This document shows positions 8,178 through 15,749 of a DNA stretch of 64,000 nt, one piece after another (the stretch's first letter is position 1; each line of letters opens with the position of its first letter). The stretch covers positions 1,074,034-1,138,033 of the forward strand of contig NZ_LN831197.1 of assembly GCF_001375535.1 (NCBI RefSeq), written 5' to 3'. The position numbers and the translations under genes are program-made. The notes under the pieces are model-generated. The model was not told where the DNA came from. It worked only from the letters and a program-made list of their open reading frames with translations, and searched no databases. This DNA comes from Bacillus niameyensis (GTDB lineage: Bacteria > Bacillota > Bacilli > Bacillales > Bacillaceae_C).

Positions 8178-9071
8178 TTATCCACGTAACTTTTTAAGCA
8201 ATTGCGAATTCTGTGTAGCAGTTCCTCGGTAATTTTTAATTCCGTGTTTTGCTGCTAATTTTTTTCGGTTGGCATAGGATGAAACTACTTTGATCGATTT
8301 TAGGTAATCTACAATAGAATTAGTCTTCTGATCACCTTTAGGCTTCGGATTGGCTGGCTCCTCAACCTTAGGAGCAGATCCGCCCTTCATCTTATTTAAT
8401 AGTTCAATGTTTTGAGCTGCAGTACCCTTATAGTTTTTAACGCCATACTGTGTTGCAAGCTTTTTACGATTAGAAAAAGATGAATCGATTTTCTTACTGT
8501 TTAGATAGTCAACAATAGAATTACCTTTATATTCTGTCGCTGTTTTTGACGGCTTATTTTCCTCTTTAGGTTTGGACACTTCTTTCGCAACTTCTACCGC
8601 GCCAATACCTCCGATGAAATGCGCCCACCCTGTGAGTAATTTATGCGGACAATTTTTGCCTGACCAGTGTTTATGGGTCAATATGTTACCTTTCGGGATG
8701 TTGTGATCTTTTATTAACTTTGAAATAAGCCATTGCGCGTTTTTAACAGCTTGCTCGAAATTGCCATCGCTATTTTCGCAGATTTCAATTCCGATAGATT
8801 GGCGATTGCCCGCGCCATTACCATCGCCTGCGTGCCATCCATTTTCATTTAATGGTAAATGCTGATAGATTTCCTTGTCATCGACTGTAAAGTGCCAGCT
8901 TGCTGTACGTCCACCTGCCCCGTTAAGTAAGTATCTTGCATGCATTTCAGCATTAGCTCCCTTCGAAGCATTTGCCGTGTTGTGTACCGTGATATATTTC
9001 GGAGTCATCGCGTATCCTGGACGTTGTCTCGTTTGTGATTTCGGAATAATTTTCTGTATGATTTTAGGCAT
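8178..9071 (-). CDS. N-acetylmuramoyl-L-alanine amidase (endolysin)
   Basis: Lyses the host wall at the end of infection. Residues about 20-160 form an Amidase_2 domain: ITVHNTAN with the first zinc His, WHFTVDD, GWHAGDG, and HKHWSGKNCPHKL with the later zinc ligands. Residues about 183-297 hold two copies of a roughly 45-residue wall-binding repeat (NSIVDYL...NRKKLA...NYKGTAAQN...LLNK), like the PlyG/Amidase02_C type. 297 residues, no signal peptide, consistent with holin-dependent release. Strong AGGAGG precedes the start. The holin gene lies immediately upstream. Confidence 0.95.
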   Translation of the reverse strand: MPKIIQKIIPKSQTRQRPGYAMTPKYITVHNTANASKGANAEMHARYLLNGAGGRTASWHFTVDDKEIYQHLPLNENGWHAGDGNGAGNRQSIGIEICENSDGNFEQAVKNAQWLISKLIKDHNIPKGNILTHKHWSGKNCPHKLLTGWAHFIGGIGAVEVAKEVSKPKEENKPSKTATEYKGNSIVDYLNSKKIDSSFSNRKKLATQYGVKNYKGTAAQNIELLNKMKGGSAPKVEEPANPKPKGDQKTNSIVDYLKSIKVVSSYANRKKLAAKHGIKNYRGTATQNSQLLKKLRG

Positions 9072-9111
9072 GATTATTTTCCTCCTTTTAAATTAGAAAA
9101 AGAGCAACGAT

Positions 9112-9507
9112 TTACTCGTTACTCCCCTTTTTATTAAGTGTTTCTACAGCTTTTTTAAGTACATCAGGAATTGGTAAGTTTGTTTTTCCGACTGTTTCCA
9201 AGATACTTAGTAGTTCATTGGCTAAATAAAAGAAGATAACCGCATCTCGAATGAAGTGGTTATCTCCCATGATTGTATCAATTGCATGTGCTACAGCGAC
9301 AAGCAACAAAATAAGTACTTTTCTAGCAATACCTTTAAATCCAATTTTGCTACTTAGCTGACCTAGATAAGCTGCTACCGTCACCCCCATAACATAATCA
9401 ATAACGTTGAATACAACTAGAATCTGTATCAATGGCGACCACCCTCCAAATAAAAATGAGGCAGCGGCCCCGAAAAATGCAACGATGAATTTCAAAATGT
9501 TTTCCAT
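9112..9507 (-). CDS. Phage holin (toxin-secretion/phage-lysis holin family)
   Basis: 131 residues with three or four hydrophobic segments (ILKFIVAFFGAAASFLFGGW, IQILVVFNVIDYVMGVTVAA, KVLILLLVAVAHAIDTIM, DAVIFFYLANELLSILE) and a charged tail, the pattern of the holin_4 / TcdE-UtxA family. Forms the lesion that lets the amidase reach the wall. AAGGAGGATATC lies upstream. It is followed after 40 bases by the amidase gene. Confidence 0.92.
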   Translation of the reverse strand: MENILKFIVAFFGAAASFLFGGWSPLIQILVVFNVIDYVMGVTVAAYLGQLSSKIGFKGIARKVLILLLVAVAHAIDTIMGDNHFIRDAVIFFYLANELLSILETVGKTNLPIPDVLKKAVETLNKKGSNE

Positions 9508-9533
9508 GATATCCTCCTTTTTAAAAACTAAAA

Positions 9534-9556
9534 GAGCACCTCATAGTGAGATGCTC
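9534..9556 (-). terminator. Terminator after the SinI-like gene
   Basis: Ten-base arms GAGCATCTCA / TGAGGTGCTC on the minus strand with a three-base loop and a TTTTAGTTTTT tail. The one non-Watson-Crick pair is G-U only in the minus-strand RNA, fixing the direction. Confidence 0.88.
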
Positions 9557-9558
9557 CG

Positions 9559-9684
9559 TTAAAACATTATTTTTTTGTCACTTCTTAAAAATTCTCTAAT
9601 CATTTCGGTGGGTATCCCCATGGCTAACGCTTCTTTTATTAGCTCAACCCATTCTTTATCCAATTCCTTTTTACTATTAATCAC
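9559..9684 (-). CDS. SinI-like anti-repressor peptide under riboswitch control
   Basis: 41 residues, too short for usual gene callers: ELDKEWVELIKEALAMGI continues into PTEMIREFLRS. This matches the two-helix Sin dimerisation domain of B. subtilis SinI (ELDQEWVELM...EEIRKYL) by eye along nearly its full length. SinI-type peptides bind SinR-type repressors and pull them off DNA. The start is GTG 9684, six bases after AGGAGG; part of that site is inside a hairpin that follows a c-di-GMP aptamer. It has its own terminator and a terminator upstream. Whether it targets host SinR or a phage repressor cannot be told; no full-length SinR partner is in this window. Confidence 0.85.
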   Translation of the reverse strand: MINSKKELDKEWVELIKEALAMGIPTEMIREFLRSDKKIMF

Positions 9685-9690
9685 CGCAAA

Positions 9691-9716
9691 CCTCCTAAAA
9701 TAGCATGTATTTTAGG
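9691..9716 (-). promoter_or_regulatory. Expression platform: hairpin masking the sinI-like ribosome binding site
   Basis: On the minus strand CCTAAAATA and TATTTTAGG form a perfect nine-pair stem with loop CATGC. The 3' arm contains the first AGG of the AGGAGG ribosome binding site (9691-9696); the 5' arm begins with the CC that closes aptamer stem P1. Aptamer folding should compete with this stem, which predicts that ligand exposes the site (ON switch). There is no T-run after the stem, so control is likely translational. The mechanism is inference. Confidence 0.7.
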
Positions 9717-9790
9717 TAGCTCAGCCATCATAGTTTTATAACCTTAGACCTGTAGCTTTGCGTCTCAACCTTTCGATTGATTTGCCTTTT
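9715..9790 (-). ncRNA. Cyclic di-GMP-I riboswitch aptamer (GEMM-I)
   Basis: On the minus strand the hallmark GEMM-I elements appear in order: AAAAAGGCAAA, stem P2 TCAATC/GGTTGA closed by a GAAA tetraloop, the ligand-site block GACGCAAAGC, then GGTCTAAGG, a receptor-side segment ATGATGGCTGAGC, and a 3' TACC that pairs back with GGCA including the C-A mismatch seen in the Vc2 aptamer. It lies directly upstream of the SinI-like gene. A phage example of this class is known from Clostridioides; here the linked gene is a SinI-like anti-repressor. Confidence 0.93.
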
Positions 9791-9850
9791 TCTAGGTTAT
9801 ATTAATGATTCGACACAAAAGGAGGGAACCCTTCTTCTTACCTATAAAAT

Positions 9851-9873
9851 AAGCACCTCCAAATGAGATGCTT
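9851..9873 (-). terminator. Terminator insulating the riboswitch unit from upstream genes
   Basis: Minus-strand arms AAGCATCTC / GAGGTGCTT with a five-base loop and an ATTTTAT tail, directly at the stop of the 60-residue ORF. The U-G pair forms only in minus-strand RNA. Confidence 0.82.
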
Positions 9874-10055
9874 CAATTATTTTCATAGATGTTAATAATG
9901 TCGATTTGGTCAGCATTTAAAACTATCTGATCTTCGGTAATTAAAAATTTCCCACCGTTGATCTCTACAGGCATGACCATTTTAAGATTAGTATCTGTCT
10001 CAATCTCCACAGGTCGCCCGTTTTTAAACAAGACGAATACTGAGTATTTTTTCAC
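9873..10055 (-). CDS. Hypothetical 60-residue phage protein
   Basis: Starts MKKYSVFVLFKNGRPVEIET at a GTG preceded by AAGGAGGGGGAGG. Short, soluble, beta-rich by eye (VLFKNGRPVEIE, MPVEINGGKFLI). No family recognised. It lies between the tyrosine recombinase and the riboswitch unit and ends at a terminator. Confidence 0.6.
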   Translation of the reverse strand: MKKYSVFVLFKNGRPVEIETDTNLKMVMPVEINGGKFLITEDQIVLNADQIDIINIYENN

Positions 10056-10124
10056 AGATCCCTCCCCCTCCTTAATACCTATATACGATATTGAGAAGGG
10101 AATTCCTTCTAAAATAAGAATTCT

Positions 10125-11129
10125 TTACTGGGCATGATACCTTTTATGAGCTTGTCTTTTTCTTTCCTCTGATACGTGAGCATAAATTAAAGTAGTGCTA
10201 GGATTTTTGTGTCCTAAAATGTGTTGCACGTCGGCTAATTCTGCTCCATTCTCCATCATTAGTGATGCTTTTGTATGCCTAAATGTATGAGGAGTTAGCT
10301 TTTTAGACAGTTTCGCTCTGTTTTCAATTTTATCAATAGCTCTCTGAATACTCCTGCCTGTTAATTGATTGAACGGCCTTCTTTCCCTGATAAATACATA
10401 ATCGCTATCACCTTCAAGTGGTTCTTTTCGAGTGTTTAGATAATTGTTTAGATGGTGGAGAGCCTTGAAAGTTAAGTAAACCCTTCGTTCCTCATCTCCT
10501 TTCCCAATTATGGTTGCACTTTTATCTTGGTAATTAATGTCGCTAATCTTCATATTAGCGATTTCAGATAACCTACAACCCGTTGAATATAAAACTTCAA
10601 CTAAAGCCCGTTCCCTATATGTTTCACACGATTCTCTAACCATTTCCAACTCATCTACAGTTAAAGCCTTCAAAAGACGTTTTGGCTTTTTAGGTGATTT
10701 TATTTTAGAAGATGGGTTTCTTAGTAATAACTCTTCTTCAACTAGCCATCCGAAAAAACTTTTTATAACCGACAGTTTCCTATCAACTGTACCAGGTTGC
10801 CATTTTTTATTTGATGCAAGGTAAGCTCGGATATCGGAAGTGGTTATCTGGACTACTCCTTTTTTAACAAACTTACAGAACAGCCTTAGCTCAAGCATAT
10901 ACCCTTCCAAAGTTAATCCACTTAATCCTTCTATTTGTTTAGCTGACAAAAACATATCGACTTTTTCTGATGTGTCATCTTCGATGTCTAATTCTGTTTT
11001 TCTTTTAATTTCATAATTGCTAAGGACTTCTTCAAGTCTATGCATCAATTTAACTTCGTCTATGTCAGGGGCAACAATGCTGGTTACAACATTCAAGTCC
11101 ATCATGAGTCTTGCTACATCATTGATCAT
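10125..11129 (-). CDS. Tyrosine recombinase (XerC/XerD type)
   Basis: 334 residues: an N-terminal SAM-like core-binding domain (about 55-140) and a catalytic domain with Arg in GCRLSEIANM, Lys in GKGDEER, HTFRHTKAS, LGHKN and the Tyr in YAHVSEER. The set is complete, so it should be active. The prophage ends belong to the serine integrase, so this enzyme must act elsewhere, for example in resolving phage or chromosome dimers or a dif-like site; that is inference. AGGAGG precedes ATG 11129. It is divergent from an HTH gene with operator repeats between them. Confidence 0.9.
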   Translation of the reverse strand: MINDVARLMMDLNVVTSIVAPDIDEVKLMHRLEEVLSNYEIKRKTELDIEDDTSEKVDMFLSAKQIEGLSGLTLEGYMLELRLFCKFVKKGVVQITTSDIRAYLASNKKWQPGTVDRKLSVIKSFFGWLVEEELLLRNPSSKIKSPKKPKRLLKALTVDELEMVRESCETYRERALVEVLYSTGCRLSEIANMKISDINYQDKSATIIGKGDEERRVYLTFKALHHLNNYLNTRKEPLEGDSDYVFIRERRPFNQLTGRSIQRAIDKIENRAKLSKKLTPHTFRHTKASLMMENGAELADVQHILGHKNPSTTLIYAHVSEERKRQAHKRYHAQ

Positions 11130-11148
11130 AGTGATATCCTCCTCAACT

Positions 11149-11218
11149 GTTACGTTTTACGTTACAAATAATATAACATGTTACATTTAACGTGTCAACG
11201 TGTTATATTAAACGTAAC
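11149..11218. promoter_or_regulatory. Three 17-bp operator repeats
   Basis: Sites at 11149-11165, 11180-11196 and 11202-11218 fit the palindromic consensus GTTACGTTWAACGTAAC with two to five deviations each. Centres are 31 and 22 bases apart. They sit between the divergent recombinase and HTH genes and overlap the likely promoters of both, so the HTH protein probably represses itself and the recombinase. Confidence 0.7.
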
Positions 11219-11236
11219 AAAAAAGGAGTTGATATT

Positions 11237-11452
11237 TTGTACATACATATAAAACTCAATGAAATACTTGAAGATAAAAAGCTTTCCCATCGCGAATTTT
11301 CGAGGATGACAGGAATCAGACATCCTTCTATTAGTGAAATGTGTAATAACCAAACGAAGAGGATTCCTTTAGAAAACCTCGCGAAAATATGTGAAATTCT
11401 AGATTGTGAAATAACTGATGTCTTGGAACTAAGAAAAGAGCAGCCAAAATAA
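11237..11452 (+). CDS. Cro/CI-type HTH regulator (YozG-like)
   Basis: 71 residues: KLNEILEDKKLSHREFSRMTG then IRHPSISEMCNN..RIPLENLAKICEILDCEITDVLEL, a compact XRE domain with no extra region. Start chosen at TTG 11237, eight bases after AAGGAG; the longer frame from GTG 11192 would run through that site and an operator. Divergent from the tyrosine recombinase; likely local regulator of the pair. Confidence 0.82.
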   Translation: MYIHIKLNEILEDKKLSHREFSRMTGIRHPSISEMCNNQTKRIPLENLAKICEILDCEITDVLELRKEQPK

Positions 11453-11465
11453 AAATGGTTGCTCT
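11437..11465 (+). terminator. Terminator at the end of the HTH gene
   Basis: Ten-base arms AGAGCAGCCA / TGGTTGCTCT followed by a T-run; overlaps the last codons of the HTH gene and faces the tail operon. Confidence 0.85.
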
Positions 11466-11512
11466 TTTTTTACTGCTGTTTTAAATATTCACTACGTCGC
11501 AAAAGAGTCCAA

Positions 11513-13378
11513 TTACGCTGTAATAGGTAAGTTATTTTCTAAGAATGACAACATCTTCCCAGCGATGACTGAATGACCTAACGTGTTAGGATGTAATTTA
11601 TCTAATGTATAGTAATCCATATTCGCACTATTAAACCCACTCATACTATATAAGTCTAAACAAGGAATACCCCATTTTGCAGACACTTCTTTAACAGCAT
11701 TTGCAATCTGTTTGGTGTTTCTTGGAGAATCTGTTTGTTGTAGTGGTGTAAAGGTTGCAATTAAATTAGTTGGGTACTTAGCAATTAAGCCAGACAACAA
11801 TACATTATAAGCTCCCATAAATGTCTTAATATCCGTACTATCAATCGAACCAATCGGCACTCCCGACCCAGCATCGTTAACCCCACCAAATACAGTGATA
11901 ATATCCGCATCGTCATCCATATCCTGATAACGTAAAACCATTGGGTTTATTTCCCAATTTCCGTAATCGGCAACCGTACTACTTGATATGCCATAATTTC
12001 TAACGATACAACCCGTTTTACTTGCGATTTGTTGGTGATAAGACGTTACTTGTAACCCATTGGTGATACTATCGCCTAAAGCGTTCCATTTCTTGCCTTT
12101 TAGTCTACTTGGAATCTCAAATTGATAATCGTCTGTAAAGGTAACTGCTTGTTTCTTAGTGTACGGTACATACTCATTTGGCAATGTTTCTCCTTCGACA
12201 AACATTTGATCCTCTAATGTCGCATCTGTTTTCGGAAAACAAAAACGTATATAACTCACGCCATTTGGAATGGTTGTTGTATTTCCACTAGCGTATGATT
12301 CTCCTGAAACGTAAACTTTATTGTGATTATAAAAAGCTCTGCTTGCCATTGATTTTGCAGTATATTTTTTACCTGCTACAACTGGAATAAAGCCACTTAA
12401 AACGTAATCTGTGTTATCAGATATTACCCCACCTGCTGTAATACTTTTATTAACTTCCACATCACTCTTATTGAATAAGTTTCGTAACGACACGTATAAA
12501 AATGTTGTATTGGTTGGTGTTACAACACTTCTTGCTACCTTCTTAGCTTCTACAAAATCAAAAGCATTGGGACTAAATTCTAAATTTCTAAACGATACAT
12601 TTTTATAAATACCGTATGGTATATATTCACTGGGTAACGTTGAACCTTCAACAAACATTTGATTTTCAAGCGTTGCAGAATACTTGTCGAAAGCAAAACG
12701 AATGAAGAAAGCGTTGTTTGGTGTCGTTGTTTTATTTCCAACTGAATAAGATTCACCAGATACATACTGCCTATTATCGCTATAAAAAACTCTACTACCC
12801 ATAGACTTCGCAATATAGGTCGTACTAGGTTTAATAGGAATAAAATCGCTTAAAAAATAATCTGCACTATCAATAATTTCACCTGTCGTATATATTGCTT
12901 TACCTACCGAAGCAGTTTCTTTGTTAAATAAGTTAGTTCCGCTTGATTGTAAAAAAGTAGTTGATTCTACCGTAACGGAGTGACTTTTTGGTGTCGATAA
13001 AACATTAATAGGTGTTCCACCTGCACCATCTTGAATTATACCAAGAGTTTCACTGTCAAAATCATTTACGGTAATCGGTTCAGCCTTTTTTCTAACCTCA
13101 TCTTCATTCGCTTTATCTGCCAATTGCGACGTAAACGAATCTAATCTGTCACCCAAAAGGGGGTGATTTCCTCTCGCATCTACGACCTCAGAAGGTTGCG
13201 GATTTTCTTTAATTAATCGATCGACACGCTCTAATTGTTCATCGGCTGTCTTTTTCGCTGTGTCCGCTGTTTCTCCCGTTACTTCCATACTTTGCGCCAA
13301 TGCCTCGCGAACATCTTTACCGTAAATTTCATTTCTAACTTTATTAGCCAAATTTCTAATAATCTGTGGAATTGGCAT
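11513..13378 (-). CDS. Tail/baseplate protein with duplicated domain and SGNH hydrolase
   Basis: 621 residues. The N-terminus (PIPQIIRNLANKVRNEIYGKDVREALAQSME) followed by coiled coil resembles baseplate-attachment regions of Gram-positive siphophages. Two tandem repeats of about 125 residues follow (NLFNKE...YVSGESY...FVEG.TLP.EY.PY). The last 190 residues are an SGNH/GDSL hydrolase: block I GDSITNG, block III GGVND, block V DKLHPN. It likely binds and deacylates a surface polymer during adsorption. Last gene of the tail operon, where receptor-binding proteins usually lie. Confidence 0.85.
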   Translation of the reverse strand: MPIPQIIRNLANKVRNEIYGKDVREALAQSMEVTGETADTAKKTADEQLERVDRLIKENPQPSEVVDARGNHPLLGDRLDSFTSQLADKANEDEVRKKAEPITVNDFDSETLGIIQDGAGGTPINVLSTPKSHSVTVESTTFLQSSGTNLFNKETASVGKAIYTTGEIIDSADYFLSDFIPIKPSTTYIAKSMGSRVFYSDNRQYVSGESYSVGNKTTTPNNAFFIRFAFDKYSATLENQMFVEGSTLPSEYIPYGIYKNVSFRNLEFSPNAFDFVEAKKVARSVVTPTNTTFLYVSLRNLFNKSDVEVNKSITAGGVISDNTDYVLSGFIPVVAGKKYTAKSMASRAFYNHNKVYVSGESYASGNTTTIPNGVSYIRFCFPKTDATLEDQMFVEGETLPNEYVPYTKKQAVTFTDDYQFEIPSRLKGKKWNALGDSITNGLQVTSYHQQIASKTGCIVRNYGISSSTVADYGNWEINPMVLRYQDMDDDADIITVFGGVNDAGSGVPIGSIDSTDIKTFMGAYNVLLSGLIAKYPTNLIATFTPLQQTDSPRNTKQIANAVKEVSAKWGIPCLDLYSMSGFNSANMDYYTLDKLHPNTLGHSVIAGKMLSFLENNLPITA

Positions 13379-13380
13379 AT

Positions 13381-15039
13381 TTAAGCACCACCTTCTGGTT
13401 GTTCTAATTTCGATAATCTAAATTCATAGTTATCTATCTTTCTGGCCATTACCTCTAGTAATTGAACTAAGTAATAATAGCCATTCCTCTGAGCAGATCC
13501 TTCAGCTTGATTTTTATCAAACTCTTGAAATGCATATGATATATAGACTCCGAAATCATAAAAAGGAAAGTTAGGATTATTGTTCGTTACAGATTTAGAG
13601 ATATCATATAGCTTGGCGAAATCAGAACTCGACATTAATCCATCTTGGTCAAACCATGCTAAGCCAATATCTGCACCAGGGATATCTTCAATCATTTGCT
13701 CCAATCTCTCGATTGAGCCTACGACGCTTTCAATAGAGTTAGATATGCTAATAATGTCCTCGTCTGTGATATTCTCGTAGTTTTCTAGTCGCTGTTTTGT
13801 GGCTTCTAATTCTGTTTTTGCACTGGTTAAGTCAACAGTTAAGGTTCCGATTTTGTTGCTTTGCCTAGAGACGGTCTGCTGTAACTCAACTACATTTTGT
13901 TGAGCTTTATTAGCTTCATAGTTGTATTGAGCAGTTGTCTTGAATTTATCTCCAATTGTCAAATCGTTCTGATTCGGATTAATGATGTCTATAGTTTTTC
14001 CAATCACTTTCAAAGTTTCATTAATTCCCATAACGGGGTTAATAACTGGATAGTAATATCCAACTTCAAAGCTATCTGGATCCTTTCTTAGTAGGGACAG
14101 ATCGAGAGCAGAAACGAAATATTTTACTTTGACACGATTATTTTCTTGCAAATACTGCTGTCCACGTGTCATTAGAATGGAAGGTTTTGTGATATCATCC
14201 CAAATCTTACTTCTGGTTACTACGCTGAAATTAGACCTTGCCTCTTCATCTTCCAGGTAGTCCTTCCCGCCGTTAACAGATGCAATTGTTAATCTTGCTT
14301 GGCTAACATCTGTTGCTCCTTCATCTTCTGATTCTAATGACATTCCTAAAGGTATTAATCTTGTAATTATTTCGGAAGGATCAACTTCTTTTGTAATGCT
14401 CTTAAGATTCTTGGCTAGTCTTATTTCTGTCTGTTTGATCTCAACAGTTTCTGCAAGGTAATCCAGATAACGGACACCATTTTCTTTACGGGCCTTTATT
14501 ACCCCACCAAGACGACTAATAAGCTTGTCATCTATACTGTCAAAGGTGTTATCATACCCCAAGTACCTATAAACGTTATCTGTGCTATTAGTGACTGTTA
14601 CATTACCAAGCACAAACTTTTTATCTATGTCATCATGAGCGATATCTGAATTATGATTTTTGATCATAACCTCAAAAAACTCCCGCACCGTCATATCGTG
14701 ATATTCACCATGACGTTGGCAAGAGTCATTTAAGTAGCCTAATTCAGATTCACATATAAAGGACTTGGCAAAAACACCTGTGTCGCTCATGGCGTCTGTT
14801 GGTGCTAAAATACGCCCGTCAAACTCAATCTTTTCAGTCAACATGTTTTCGACTGTGATAAGAGTTTTTAACGGACGTATTAAACCGTATCCTGGATTGT
14901 TGGGTAATATCGTGAAACTAAAACTGTCTGCAGCATTCTCGATTTGTTTTATTTTACCGTCGATAACTTTTAAGTCATTGAAATCTGGATGGTGTATAAC
15001 TAATTCTGCACCATCGTTGATTAAAGTTATTTTATACAA
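13381..15039 (-). CDS. Prophage tail endopeptidase-like / tail spike protein (Tal-like)
   Basis: 552 residues with the typical start of the phage minor structural family (MYKITLINDGAELVIHHPDF, then SFSFTILPNNPGYGLI) and a coiled coil at about 370-450 (AQQNVVELQQTVSRQSNKIG). It forms the tail tip below Dit. No peptidase motif was identified in the C-terminal part. It lies between Dit and the SGNH protein, as expected. Confidence 0.85.
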   Translation of the reverse strand: MYKITLINDGAELVIHHPDFNDLKVIDGKIKQIENAADSFSFTILPNNPGYGLIRPLKTLITVENMLTEKIEFDGRILAPTDAMSDTGVFAKSFICESELGYLNDSCQRHGEYHDMTVREFFEVMIKNHNSDIAHDDIDKKFVLGNVTVTNSTDNVYRYLGYDNTFDSIDDKLISRLGGVIKARKENGVRYLDYLAETVEIKQTEIRLAKNLKSITKEVDPSEIITRLIPLGMSLESEDEGATDVSQARLTIASVNGGKDYLEDEEARSNFSVVTRSKIWDDITKPSILMTRGQQYLQENNRVKVKYFVSALDLSLLRKDPDSFEVGYYYPVINPVMGINETLKVIGKTIDIINPNQNDLTIGDKFKTTAQYNYEANKAQQNVVELQQTVSRQSNKIGTLTVDLTSAKTELEATKQRLENYENITDEDIISISNSIESVVGSIERLEQMIEDIPGADIGLAWFDQDGLMSSSDFAKLYDISKSVTNNNPNFPFYDFGVYISYAFQEFDKNQAEGSAQRNGYYYLVQLLEVMARKIDNYEFRLSKLEQPEGGA

Positions 15040-15041
15040 AT

Positions 15042-15749
15042 TTAGATCAACTCCTTTCGAAAATGAAAGGATATTTCCCCGTTACCGGTTATAGTAATCT
15101 TGTTTTTAGGTTCCCGAAGTAAGAAGTCATAGGATTGCGACTCTCCTGCAGGAATGTTGAATGTTTTATTACCCATTAGCATGGTCATCGGTTCTGTAGC
15201 TTTGATCACAGGCTTGGCTGTGCGTGTACCAGGGTTATATAAGGTAACGTGTAAAGTACCATTCACCTTAAATTTAGTTTTTTGAGCGTAATCAAGAAGA
15301 AAGTTAAACTCGTCCCAGATGTCGTTACCTTCATCAAGTTCACTAATTTTAAAGGGATATGCAGTAAATTCTACCTGAAGCGAGCCACCGACCCATTTAA
15401 AATTACTGCTAGGTCCGTCCTCTATTTCAGCTAAAAAGTAATAACCAGGTATTAAGTCATCTTTTAACATTCCTTTTTGATTGGTGGACATTAGCCAATT
15501 TATGACCTCTGTTTCATAAAAGTAATAATCTTTGGATTTATCTCGATAGGCTATTTCAAAGGTATACTTAAGGATTCTCTCACTATATTCTTGACCTCCA
15601 TATATTTCGCTAAAATCATAAACTATATCTGAATAGGGTACCCTTTCAGTGTTCTTAATCTTTGAAGGGTTGCCTATTTCTCTATCAGATATAGTCAAAC
15701 CGAAATCTTTATAACTATGTTTTCCGTTAAATTCAATACCTGTGAACAT
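15042..15749 (-). CDS. Distal tail protein (Dit)
   Basis: 235 residues beginning MFTGIEFNGKHSYKDFGLTI, the standard N-terminal fold of siphophage Dit (Sipho_tail), with YSDIVYDFSEIYGGQEYSERIL and a C-terminal beta domain ending HFRKEL. It forms the hexameric hub linking tail tube and tip. Its ATG overlaps the tape-measure stop (TAATG). Confidence 0.92.
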   Translation of the reverse strand: MFTGIEFNGKHSYKDFGLTISDREIGNPSKIKNTERVPYSDIVYDFSEIYGGQEYSERILKYTFEIAYRDKSKDYYFYETEVINWLMSTNQKGMLKDDLIPGYYFLAEIEDGPSSNFKWVGGSLQVEFTAYPFKISELDEGNDIWDEFNFLLDYAQKTKFKVNGTLHVTLYNPGTRTAKPVIKATEPMTMLMGNKTFNIPAGESQSYDFLLREPKNKITITGNGEISFHFRKELI

